Positions 13,621-23,770 of a stretch of DNA of 64,000 nucleotides are shown in pieces. Positions within the stretch are counted from its first letter, which is position 1; every line of letters starts with the position of its first letter. Source of the DNA: Okapia johnstoni (Eukaryota; Chordata; Mammalia; Artiodactyla; Giraffidae); contig CM044306.1 in assembly GCA_024291935.2 (NCBI GenBank), positions 21,523,001-21,587,000 on the forward strand. The letters run 5' to 3'. The notes under the pieces are model-generated. The model did not search any database, was not told the origin of the DNA, and saw nothing but the letters and a program-made list of their open reading frames with translations. Made by a program: the position numbers and the translations under genes.

Positions 13621-15229
13621 GAAGCATTGAATACATTAAAAAATGGCGGCTCGGTAGCCTTGGAGAGGATGGTCTGTGGCCTTCCCCACCCTTACTCCCT
13701 TCCCAAAGCCAAAGCAGCTCAGAAAAGTGGGAGGAGAGGGAGGCAGGGAGACTCCCCGTTGGCTGAGGAGCCAGCTTGGCAGCTGACTGGTGCTGGGGTT
13801 GGGGCTGAATGGACTTTCTTCCAGCCTGAGGATAGCTTCCTTTACTAATTCTCAGGAGCTGAGTGGATGCTTTAGAGGCGGAGGGGTGGGCCTGGCCTTG
13901 GAGGCCACCCCACACCTGCACCCTCCCCCTCCCCCATCTCTCCACACAACCGGGCCATTCACCCTGGCTGCTGGCTGCTGCGGTGCAAACCTCCACCTGC
14001 AGGCAACTGCCACCCCAGGGCAGGCAGAGAGCCAAGGACCTAGCTTCCTGGCCTCCCTCCCATCCCCTGGAATCCAGAGTCTGAGGAAGAGTTGGGGGCG
14101 AAGGGTGAGAGTCCTGGGAAGGCCAGGCCGGCTGAGGGCTGGCAGAGGAGCTCCTGTGGCAGGACACACAAGGTCAGGCTGCAGAGCATTCCCAGTCAGA
14201 CAGTTGTTTGCATAAAAGCCAAAAGCCACTGCACCTGGGGTAGGGAGGCCCTCTGGGGAGGTACTCCCTGGCTTGGGGGAGAGGGGGGAAGGAAGGTGTC
14301 ATGGAAAGTCCCTGAAGGACACGGGGTGTTGAATTTGCTGCGGTTTTGTTTTTAACTCTGTCTTGACCTGTGAAGTAGGCAGCTGCCTCCCTTCCCCCCA
14401 AATAACAGACCTTCCCCCAGAATAACCGAACATACCCAAGGAAAGAGCCTGCAGTGGAAAGAATGGGGTTAGAGGGCCTGCGGGTGATGTCAAGCATCCC
14501 CCTTCCCCAGGACTGAGGGGGCAGGGAGCCCCAGAGCAGCCTTTTCCCATCACCTCGCCTTTCCCCTCAACCTCCCCAGCGCCCCCCCACCACCCGCACC
14601 CCCACTCCCAGGCCCAGAAGGGCTGCCTAGTCAAATAAACCACAGCCCTGGGGGCGGCTGGTGGATGGGAACTAGGAGGGGCAGATGCCGCTTCCTCCCC
14701 TAGGCTCATCCTTCCAGGGGTTCCATCCCCATGCCACCCTCACTGGAATCACACCCTCAGCACCTCCACCTCCCTCTCCTCACAAACTGTGTGTGCGCGC
14801 CTGTGATGGGGTAAAGCAGGAGAAAGCAGGCCGAGTCACTGAATCCAGCAGAGCCCTGAAGTCTCCAAAAAACAAACGCGGGCCTCACTGACTCCAGCTG
14901 AGTGTCTGGACTCCTGGGTTCCAACCTCAGCCTTGACGCTCTCTGGGTCACCCTGGGTACTTTTCTTTCTCTCTCTGAGCCTAGATTCCACCCCCACCCT
15001 ACCCCGCCCCGGAGTCAGGGGTTTCTTAAGTTCTTTCCAACAGACTCAGCCTGGCCTCAACCCCACTGCTCTAGCCAGGGCTTTTCCATTGTCCAGAAAC
15101 AAGAATAGGAGAGAAAGAGGGTTTTGTCCGCTCTTGTCTCCCCAAAACTCAGGCACTGGGAGGGAGGTGGGGCGCTGGAGCCAGGAGACTGGAGGCCTAA
15201 GATTTTCCCAAGTGGTCACAGGAACCTGT
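13621..15229. other. GC-rich spacer, no gene seen
   Basis: Overlapping Pro/Arg/Gly-rich open frames on both strands are expected by chance at this base composition. An octamer-like motif (atgcaaac on the minus strand) lies at 14206-14213. Confidence 0.5.
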
Positions 15230-15299
15230 TCTATAAAATTCCAACCCTAGCCCACAAGCTGGGGGTGGGGTGGGGACAGGGCAGTGGCATGGTGGGAGG

Positions 15300-16650
15300 C
15301 TCGGAATATGAGCAGTGAGGTTGGGTCTGAATCTCGGCCCTCCCCTCGCCGTCCTCTCTCGGGACCTCCTCTTAAATCTTCGTGGACCCAGACACCGGAT
15401 TCCCGGGTTGGGGTTTCCTGGGAGAGGACAGCGAAGGCCGGGGGGAGGGGGAAGGGGTGCGGTGCGAGGTGGGAGCAGAGGGGGGGTGTGAGGGGAGGGG
15501 CAACTGCACTTCTGAGAAACAGCTCGGCGTCTCAGCAGCCCGCAGCCTAACCCCCCGCCTGCGGCTTCACAGCTCGCTCCTCCTGCCGCCCACGCCGCTC
15601 GGGGCCTCTCCGGGGGTCGGCAGCCCCCGCGGAGGCGGCGGCTGCTGGGGAGAAGCCGTAGCTCCGGGGACAGCGGAGTGGAACCCGTGGGGCGGGGTGG
15701 AAAATGGAGGAAGGCGTGGGTCGCGTGACACCCCAGAAGTAAAAACCCATCCTTTACTCGGGGTCCTGAGCGCTGGACCTCGGCGAGCCGTGTGTCCCCC
15801 GCCTCCTCCCCCAGCCCAGGTACTCTCCCATCACACCCCGAGCAGGATCCAGAAGTGAAACTGCTCAGGGTCACAGCCCAGCGCCGCCGCTGCGCCCCGC
15901 CCCGCCCTTCCGGGCACTGCAACCTTGCAGGATCTCCCAGCGCTCGGGCGACTGCAGGGGAGGAAACTGGGGGAGGGGAAAGGGAAGTGCCCCGCGGGGC
16001 AGTCTGCAAAGCGAGGCCTTCTCTCCTGGGGGTGCCCGCTCGTAACCACGAGTGGGAACCTCGAGAGGCGCGGACCTTAACAACTGCAGCCGAGGCAGAG
16101 GCGCCTGCACTTCCCGCCATCGCCACTGGGTGTCACTGCAGCCGCGCGGCTGAGCCGGCTCGGAGCCGTCGGGAGGAGCGGGAAGACCCGAGGCTGCCGC
16201 GCCCGCGGGGTCCTGCCTGGCCTTCGCCCCTAGAGGCCCCGTGGTGCTTGGATGCGGTGTTCAGACCTCCCTCCACCCGCCCGATCTCTAAAGGCCATCA
16301 CCCAGCCCACCGACTCTCCATGAAGAGCAAACTAATAATCCCCTTGCTCCGCGACGGATGGGTTCATTGCTGGGGCGCCGCGCCGGCCTCCTACTGCTGG
16401 CCCAGGGATCGAAGGCGCATCTTCGATGGCTTCGGCGGGGACTGGTGAGCTGAAAGTCACCCCTCCCCAACCCAGCGCGCCCCCTCGCAAGGCAAGCCGG
16501 CCTTTCCGCCTCAGAGGCGAAGGTGGCTCTCTGGAGCCAGGCGCCCGCAGTTCCGCGAGGGTTCGGCCCGTCGGGCGCCAGAGATCGAGAGGAGGCCGGG
16601 GAGAGGGAAGAAGGAAGGACGGGCGGTGGGTGCAGATCACGTGTTGAGGA
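15300..16650. promoter_or_regulatory. Orphan CpG island
   Basis: A dense run of CpG dinucleotides and GC boxes (for example gccccgccccgcccttccgg near 15895) stands out from CpG-poor flanks. It lies between two genes that converge on it, so neither annotated promoter explains it. An upstream tataaaat sits at about 15233, and an E-box cacgtg lies near 16640. Long open frames exist on both strands (minus 15197-16126, plus 15792-16448) but have the composition of random GC-rich translation. The best reading is an unassigned promoter or enhancer, possibly for a non-coding RNA. Confidence 0.65.
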
Positions 16651-18959
16651 GCCAGAGCTACTGCCTGATGGGTCCCCGGATGACTCCTACTCACCCAGCC
16701 GCCCCTCCCCACCCCCAGCTCATCCCTTGGATGTTTGGGACAGATCAGCTTGGGAGAAGGTAACCAAAAGGTGGGAAGCTGTAAGAGGGCTGTGGGTGGG
16801 CCAAGGCTGGGAGACAGGAGATACCCTGGAATCTTTTGGAAAACAGATAGGAATGCCCACTTCTACTCTGCTGTGGATCTAACTCAGGGCACCAGTTGGG
16901 CACTAGATACAGAGGAACACGTCGTTTGGCTGCAGGTTGGCAGGGTGCAGGAGGCCCAGTCTGTCCCTCTCTCCAGCTTCCCCTCAAACTCCAAGGTCAC
17001 AGGGCCCAGCTCCACTACGGGGACCCTAGAGGGATCCACAGGGTGGCCCTAAAGGAATAGCATTGACCTCCCACTCTCCCTCGGTCTCCCCCAAACCACC
17101 TCAAGATAAACCCAATCCAAGTAAAAACAAACTGCTTACCATGAAAACACAGTTTTCGATAAACGGCCCTCCAGGTGCCCAGCAAAGAAAAACTGGCCCC
17201 TTCAGTGGGACAGACCTGGCCTTGTAGAGGACACTAGAGGCCATCACAGCTCAACCCATATGCAGTTGAATTTCAGGCCTCATTAGGGCCTGGTACAGCA
17301 CAACACTTCTCAGCCCAAGTGGTACCCCCACTTCCCAACACCTCTTCCTGTATAAAGATCATGGGGGACCCCTGGGGGCCAGCCTCAGGCCCCAGGATCA
17401 CCTGCTCCCCTGAGGCCCTAGATTCCAGTCTGCAACACCCAGCTTCCCCAAGATCCAGCTCATTCTCCTCCTCCTCCCTCCTCCCCCAACTCCCCAACCA
17501 AGCTGGAAGCTCTGTGGTAAGAGACTACTGCACTCCTCACACCCCAGCCCCAAAGCTGAGGTTCTGCCACTGATCCCCCATCCCGCCCCTCACCCCACCC
17601 CACCGCTGGGCAAGTTGGACCAACCCCTGACCTCTCTGAGTCCTCTTTTTTGCCTGCCAGACCAGATCAATGGTTCAGTCTTGAAAACTTTTTTCTACAT
17701 ACACCATGATGCCAAACTCCCAGATAGAAAGACAGTGCTGCCCCCGAAGCTCCCCAACCTGCCCCAATCCCCCCAACCTGCCCCAATCCCCTACCGGAAC
17801 CCTTGGACTCCCAGAAACTGTTAGAAAAGTGCTAATGTAGCTGGTTCGGAAGAAATGATCCTTTCCAGTGGCCTTGGACTCCCCTGCCTCTCTCTTTTCC
17901 TCCCTCCCTCCCTCCTCAGTATGCCTGGCACTGGAGCAAGAGGAAGGAGCCAGGCAGGGCCACTGAGCCGAAGCTGACCCCTCAGGCCTGCACTGGGAGG
18001 TCCTCCACCCATGAACTTGGAGGCTGCCTACATTTCATTGACCAGGGCGTCTGGCGAGCAGGGAGAGAATGAACTGGCCAGAGCTTTGTCTGTCTGGATG
18101 ACCCTCCCAGGACATCCTAAGAGAGGTGGGCTCCCCTAGAATCCTTCTCATCTGTTCCCAGAGTCCAGAAAGTTGGCACCAGCTCTCTCTGACCTCCATA
18201 CCTGAGCAGGCAGGAAGGCCCACCCTGTGGCCACACCCTCCCACAGGTCCAGGTGTACCCAGGACAGCTCTGGACCTTGGTGCCCGGCTCACAGCAGCCA
18301 CGCTAGCCCCAGGAGCTGGTGTCTGTGATGTGTCCATGACATGCAGCAGGCCTTTCAGGGCCAACCCCCTGCATAGGCCCCACATCACCCTCTCTCAGTG
18401 CCTGCCTCCTCGTCAGCAGGGGGAAATATGGGGAATTTCCTTTCCTTTCCCAAAGCCTTTTTCTGATTTCTGAAATGTTCTTTAATAAGCACATTTTTAA
18501 AGATAATCAAACCCAATAACTTAATATTGAAAAGACATTATCTGAAGCACTAGCCTGTACTTCCTCCACCTCCTTCCACCAGCCCAGATTTCCTTATAGT
18601 CACAGGCCTCCACTGTCCGGCACAGCAGCTCTCCTTGGCAGTCCCTTTTGCTGTCTGGCCTCTGCAGGTCATGCTGCATCCTCAGAGCTGGGGAATCTTG
18701 CCCTGAGTCCCTCTGTGAGCTGAGGGGCCCTCGTCCCCCACACTCTCAATTGCTGCCTCTCCTCCAGGAAGCCAGCGAGCTCAGCCAGTCACCAAGGACG
18801 TCCAGCTGCTGATTTCCAGTATCCAGCTCAAGGCTGAGCCAGCTGCTACCTCTAAAGGCCCCCAGCAGCCCAGGTCCCTCAGAGTGGCCAGTACTGAGAA
18901 GGATAAGGACAGAGAACAAAGGACAAGGCAAGGAAGGACTGTGTTCACCACTCGTAAGA
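16651..18959. other. Spacer, no gene seen
   Basis: No exon structure recognised. Contains a short tandem duplication of about 20 bp (ccaacctgccccaatccccc, twice) around 17755-17795. Confidence 0.5.
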
Positions 18960-19125
18960 TGGGCTGAGCTTGACCTCTGTCCCTAATTGTATCCATGACC
19001 TCAGTGGGGGGACTCTCCTTGAACCTCAGTTTCCCATTTGTAAAATGGGAATGATATCTATCTCACATATTCCAATTAGCTGATTGACATAGAAGGGCTT
19101 GGTCTCCTGCCCTATGCCTCAGGCT
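18960..19125 (+). repeat. MIR SINE fragment
   Basis: Sense MIR core: gaacctcagtttcccatttg, then taaaatgggaatgatatcta. Confidence 0.7.
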
Positions 19126-19189
19126 ATGAGAGGTCACTGTGTCCTATCTTTATGCAGCCTAAATACCTGGACATGCTTAAGAGGTGACT

Positions 19190-19401
19190 GAGGGACTTCT
19201 CTGGTGGTCCAGTGGTTAAGAATCCACCTTGCAATGCAGGGGACACAGGTTTGATCCCTGGTCGGGGAACTAAGATCCCACATGCTGTGAAGCAACTAAG
19301 CCTGTGCACCACAACTAGAAAGTCCATGCACCACAAGAAAAGATCCTGCGTGCTGCAACTAAGACCCAACCCAGCCAAATAAATAAATTAAAAAAAAAAA
19401 A
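19190..19401 (+). repeat. CHR-type tRNA-derived SINE
   Basis: Begins with the tRNA-like head (gacttctctggtggtccagt, then ggttaagaatccacc), contains gatccctggtcggggaacta and catgctgtgaagcaactaag, and ends in a poly(A) run. A short flanking repeat, gtgact, lies at 19184-19189 and just after the tail. Confidence 0.88.
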
Positions 19402-20214
19402 GTGACTCATTCTAACCCTTTTGCGCTCACCCCAGCCTGGATCCCTCGCACCCATACTTTGGAAGCTGGTCCTGGGCATCCATGGCCAGCACATAAGCCA
19501 GTACCAGCCAGCTCGAGCCCAAGGAGCAGCCACTGATGAGATGGTTCTGGGAACCATGGCAGATGGCAGGTTGCACTGGTCCCTGCCTCCTCAAATCTTG
19601 CTAAAAAGAAACAAAATCTTCACCCTTCTCATTCCTGGACCGCAGTACTTTCTTCAAGGTAAATCCCCAGCAGGTTCCAGGCTGAGCATGGATGAAGCCT
19701 GTCTGCCCATCTCTGTCCGAAAGGCCTGACTCCCCAGCCTCTCCTCTCCTCAGGATTAGCCGAGGTTGGGGTGCTTCGGTCACAAGTGGCCGCTGGGCCT
19801 GCCAAGCCTGGCCTGATGGCTGGCTGTGGTGGCTGGTCCTTCTCAAAGTCACCCTAGGCAACACCACCTACGGGCAGGAGGGCTGCAGAGAAGGGAGGGG
19901 CTCTCCAGGGGAGGATCCCCTGCAGGCAGTTTAGGAATTCCACCTGGAAGCCAGGCAGTCGTGGGGGAGCAGACTCTTGCTGCTCCGGACCTGGCTCTCC
20001 CACTGTGATTTGGGGCCATTCTGAGGAGTCCGTTTCCTCACTTGCAAAATGGGATCCCACCACCTCGTGCCCAACCAATCACAAAGACTTGGAGAGAGAT
20101 TCTCCATTAAATTTTTTACAATGATTATAGAATTCTCAAGCTTATACAAAATCAAAGAAGAATGAATCGCATGTACCGATTCATTGTACCGATTCATTCA
20201 TGTACCTAATCGCC

Positions 20215-20688
20215 TGTATGCTCAGTCATGTCCAACTCTTTGCGACCCCATGGACTGTAGCCCACCAGGCTCCTCTGTCCATGGGATTTTCCAGGCAAGA
20301 GGACTGGAGTGGTTGCTATTTCCTTCTCCAGGGGATCTTCCTGACCCAGGGTTCAAACCCGGGTCTTCTGCATTGCAAGCAGATGCTTTACCCTCTAAGC
20401 CACCAGGGAAGCAACCACATGGACTATACAGTCCATGGAATTCTCCAGTCCAGGATACTGGAGTGGGTAGCCTTTCCCTTCTCCAGGGGATCTTCCCAAC
20501 CCAGGAATCAAACCAGGGTCTCCCACACTGCAGGAGGATTCTTTACCAGCTGAGCCAGAAGGGAAACCCAAGGATATTGGAGTGGGTATCCTATCCCTTC
20601 TCCAGCAGATCTTCCCCACCCAGGAATTGAACCAGGGTCTCCTGCATTGCAGGCGGATTCTTTACCAACTGAGCTATGAGGGAAGCCC
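20215..20688 (-). repeat. Tandem array of three Bov-tA SINE units
   Basis: Three antisense Bov-tA units lie head to tail: 20215-20412 (complete), 20413-20572 and 20573-20688 (both partial). Each ends with the reverse of the SINE head (gagccaccagggaagc-like). The target sequence catgtaccgatt occurs on both sides (20170-20181 and about 20694-20705). A perfect 13-bp tandem repeat, gtaccgattcatt, sits at 20173-20198. Confidence 0.9.
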
Positions 20689-21151
20689 ATCACCATGTAC
20701 CGATTACCCAGCTTCAAACAGTGTTAACGCATGGTCATGACTGTGCTCACACTCTCTCTCTTAACCTCTAGGTTATTTTAAAAACAAAGTTGAGAAGAGG
20801 ACTTAGGCCAAGGGGTCCCTTCCAGGACTGTTGCTGCCAGTGCCGACCCACACCTCCACAGGAGACCCTCCAGTACTATCAGAATGCACTTTCTTAGAAT
20901 CCAAAAGCTATAATGTGAGGAGCTCAAAGACCCTAGGAGGAGATTAAAATGAAGGAGCATCAAAGATCTTTGGCGAAAAGCCTCAGCTGCACTTCTAAGC
21001 AGCATGAGTACCAACTGCCAGCCATGGTAAATGAGGCTGTTTTGGGTCTTCCAGTCTTTTCCAGTGGCCCAGTCAAGATCATGTAAAGCAGAACTATCCA
21101 GTTAAGGCAGAAAATCATGAGAAATAATTTTTTAAGCCCCCCAAAACAAAG

Positions 21152-21440
21152 CTGAGGACCTTCTTGGTGGTCCAGTGTTTAAGAATCTACCTGCCAATGC
21201 AGGAGACTCGGGTTTGACCCCTGGTTCAGAAAGATCCCACATGCCGTGGGGTAACTGAACCTGGGCGCCACAACTGCTGAAGCCCACGAACCCTAGAGCC
21301 TGTGCTCTGCAACCAGAGAAGCCGCCACAGTGAGAAGCCCACGCACAACTAGAGTAGCCCCTACTCACGCAACTAGAGAAAGCCCGTGTATAGCAATGAA
21401 GACCCAGTGCAGCCAAAACTAAAAATAAACAATACATTTC
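21152..21440 (+). repeat. CHR-type SINE
   Basis: Sense CHR SINE: gaccttcttggtggtccagt, then gaagatcccac-type body, gcaactagagaaagcccgtg and an A-rich tail. Confidence 0.87.
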
Positions 21441-22039
21441 TAAAAACTCTTTTTAAAAAAGCTGAGACATCATTTCACTCATAAGTACTTCAGAATGAAT
21501 CTCTTAAATGTAAAGACTCAAAAAAAAAAAAAACCCATAACCACAATACCACTATCACTCTTTAAAAAGTTAACCATAATTCCTTAATATTATCAAATAT
21601 CTCATCAGAGTTCAAAGTTTCCCCAATTGCTCATAAATGCTTCTTATAGTTCACTAGTTTGGATTTGAATCAAATAGGTCAACACATTACATCTGCTTGA
21701 TAAATGTCTAAATTTCTTGAAACCTAGAGATTTCCCATCTTTTCTTTTCTTGTAATTTTTTGTTATTGAAGAAACCGGGTTATCTGTTCTGTAGTTTCCC
21801 AGTCTGGATTTTGGTCATTGTATCCCCATGTGTCATTTCACATGTTCCTCTGATTTTTTATAAAACTCGTCATTGGATCCAGGGAGCTTGATTTCTTGGC
21901 AAAAATAATGCCTCAGTGAGTTTCATGTGTCTGGAGGGAGGTTCTATCTCTTTGTGATCTGAAGATTGAGCAGCATTTCAGGGGTTGCCAATCTGATACC
22001 TTTCTTATAACGTTTTCCCATCATGTAAGAGCTGAAACT

Positions 22040-22430
22040 ATAAAGCTCTTAGACAAAAACATAGACTGGTATGGGCATAGGCCAGACCCTGCCGGGTCTA
22101 TCTGGGCTGAAGTGGAGGCATGGTGGGGGAAGGGGGGCAGGGAGCAGGCAGAGTGCTATTTCGGAAATACCAGACTCAGGGGGCTGAGTGCTGTGGGATT
22201 CCATCATGGCTTTCTGGAGAAAACAGAACAACAAACAGTACAGAGAACAGTGGAACCAACTGTAAGGACAGAAAGCAGATCTTCGGTTGGGGAGGGAGAG
22301 GGGTTGAGGGGGGAGGAGCTGAACACAGGGACTGACTGGAGGTAAGGTAATGGAGCCATTGTGTGACTTGGTGGTGACAGTGTGTTTGTCAGGACTCATT
22401 ATGCTACCAGGTAGCCCAGGACTTGCCAAG
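22040..22430 (+). repeat. Old LINE-type repeat fragment, related to 34.15-34.48 kb
   Basis: Contains ggccagaccctgccgggtct and tgggattccatcatggcttt, shared in the same order with the segment at 34150-34480. Probably an L1-type 3'-end or associated repeat; the exact family was not recognised. Confidence 0.5.
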
Positions 22431-22637
22431 GACATGGATGCTGTCTGACTCATCTCTGGCTCCCAGGCCCTGTTAGAGTGACCTCCATGGCTTTAGGTCC
22501 TGTCAGGAAGCCTCACCTGATGACAGTCCCCTGTTCATTCATTCATATAACAAGCAATCCTTGGGCACCTACTATGAGCCAGTAGGTGGTATCGAGATTC
22601 TCTGATGACCAAGAGCTCCTCAAGAAACATCAGGCTT

Positions 22638-22780
22638 GGGGACTTCCCTAGGGGTCCAATGGCTAATGTAGAGGGCCCAGGTTCGATCCCTGGTCAGGGA
22701 ACTAGATCCCACATATTGCAACTAAAGAGTTCACATGGCACAACTAAGATCTGGTGCAGTCAAATAAACATTTTAAAGAA
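22638..22780 (+). repeat. CHR-type SINE, short
   Basis: Sense SINE from gacttccctaggggtccaat to the A/T-rich end. It is flanked by an imperfect duplication: aagaaacatcaggcttgg before and aagaaacatccaggtttgg after. Confidence 0.87.
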
Positions 22781-22866
22781 AGTAAGAAACATCCAGGTTT
22801 GGCTTCACATAGCCTGGATCCATCTGACACATTCTCAAGGGTTTGACTGGTGCCCATCTCTCCTGG

Positions 22867-23170
22867 TGGGCTTCCCTGATAGCTCAGTTGGTAAAGCATC
22901 CGCCTGCAAAGCAGGAGACCCCAGTTCAATCCCTGGGTTGGGAAGATCTGCTGGAGAAGAGATAGGCTTATTCATGGGCTTCCCTTCTGGCTCAGCTGGC
23001 AAAGAATCTGCCTGCAATGTGGGAGAGCTGGGTTCGATCCCTGAGTTGGGAAGATCCCCTGGAGAAAGGAAAGGCTACCCACTCCAGTATTCTGGCCTGG
23101 AGAATTCCATGGACTGTATAGTCCATGGGGTCTCAAAGAGTCGAACATGACTAGCAACTTCCACTTTCAC
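22867..23170 (+). repeat. Two Bov-tA SINEs in tandem
   Basis: A truncated unit, 22867-22976 (gggcttccctgatagctcag), is followed directly by a fuller unit, 22977-23170 (gggcttcccttctggctcag ... ggggtctcaaagagtcgaac). They end about 60 bp from the predicted GRB7 poly(A) site. Confidence 0.92.
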
Positions 23171-23229
23171 CTCTTCTGATCACCCCCCAGCCCCAGCTAG
23201 CTGGGCCTTGCCAGACAGAACTCACAGGT

Positions 23230-23623
23230 GTACCAAAAAATAATCTTTATTGTCACTAGTATAAAACAGAGATCAACTGGCCTCTCAGTCTGTACAAAAT
23301 GTGGGGTGTAAAGACCACCTGGGCTGCCCCCATTTCTCCCATAGTGTCCTGTCCCAGAGCAGCACCCAGGAGCTCCGTGAAGGGGGAGAGGGCCATACAA
23401 GTGTCTTCCCTGAAGGAGAAGTTGAGAAGTGGACTGGGCGGGGAGCACCTTCTGCCTGAGGAAGGCAAGGAGCAGAGGAGAAAACTGGAGCAGGGGAGCC
23501 CCCAGCCATTCACGATGATCCTGGCCTCACCTTCTGCCCACTCTGAGTCCGCTCCGGGGCGGGCAGCTCCGGAGGAGGGGGGCAGCCTGGGGTGGACCGA
23601 GACGTTGCCAGCCCGCGCAGTGG
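23230..23623 (-). other. GRB7: GRB7 3' untranslated region
   Basis: Follows the GRB7 stop codon on the minus strand and ends shortly after AATAAA (complement of 23246-23251). Confidence 0.8.
23246..23251 (-). promoter_or_regulatory. GRB7: GRB7 poly(A) signal
   Basis: AATAAA on the minus strand in the context gacaataaagatta, about 375 bases after the stop codon. It is the first canonical signal in the right place. Confidence 0.8.
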
Positions 23624-23770
23624 TCAGAGGGCCACGCGGGTGCAGCAGTGGCGCAGCAGGCAGGGCAGGATGCCGCGGTTCAGCTGGTGGAACTCCACGA
23701 GCTGCAGCAGGTCGGTGAAGCGAGTCTGGCCCTCGTCCATGCTGAAGTACAGGCGCCCCTCCTCCTCGCT
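23624..23770 (-). CDS. GRB7: GRB7 coding exon 14 (terminal)
   Basis: End of the SH2 domain: [20 protein letters not shown], finishing [11 protein letters not shown] and TGA. Acceptor ccccag|AGCGA. The 3' UTR follows. Confidence 0.97.
   Translation of the reverse strand, partial: SEEEGRLYFSMDEGQTRFTDLLQLVEFHQLNRGILPCLLRHCCTRVAL

Larger units (their letters stand above)
20085..22030 (-). repeat. Old L1 3'-end remnant, interrupted
   Basis: Discontinuous antisense L1 3' region: pieces around 20085-20200, 20693-20760 (accgattacccagcttcaaa) and 21540-21980 (agtttccccaattgctcata; gaagaaaccgggttatctgt; catgttcctctgatttttta). Bov-tA and CHR insertions split it. Confidence 0.65.

Noticed and set aside
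13559..14167. 202-codon minus-strand frame
   Set aside because: It starts inside a SINE and continues in GC-rich spacer; low-complexity translation.
15197..16126. 309-codon open frame on the minus strand in the orphan CpG island
   Set aside because: Composition is Pro/Arg/Gly/Ser-rich as expected of random GC-rich DNA, there is no recognisable domain, and comparable frames run on the opposite strand.
15792..16448. 218-codon plus-strand frame in the same island
   Set aside because: Same reasoning; it overlaps the minus frame and has no domain.
19190..19260. tRNA-like sequences at SINE heads
   Set aside because: They are diverged tRNA-derived SINE heads without an intact cloverleaf; not tRNA genes.
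20215..20688. Spaced repeats resembling an array
   Set aside because: These are partial SINE copies of different lengths, not equal direct repeats with unique spacers; no CRISPR.
22605..23150. 181-codon plus-strand frame
   Set aside because: It is a translation through CHR and Bov-tA SINEs (motifs such as GFPSGSAGKESAC are typical SINE read-through).
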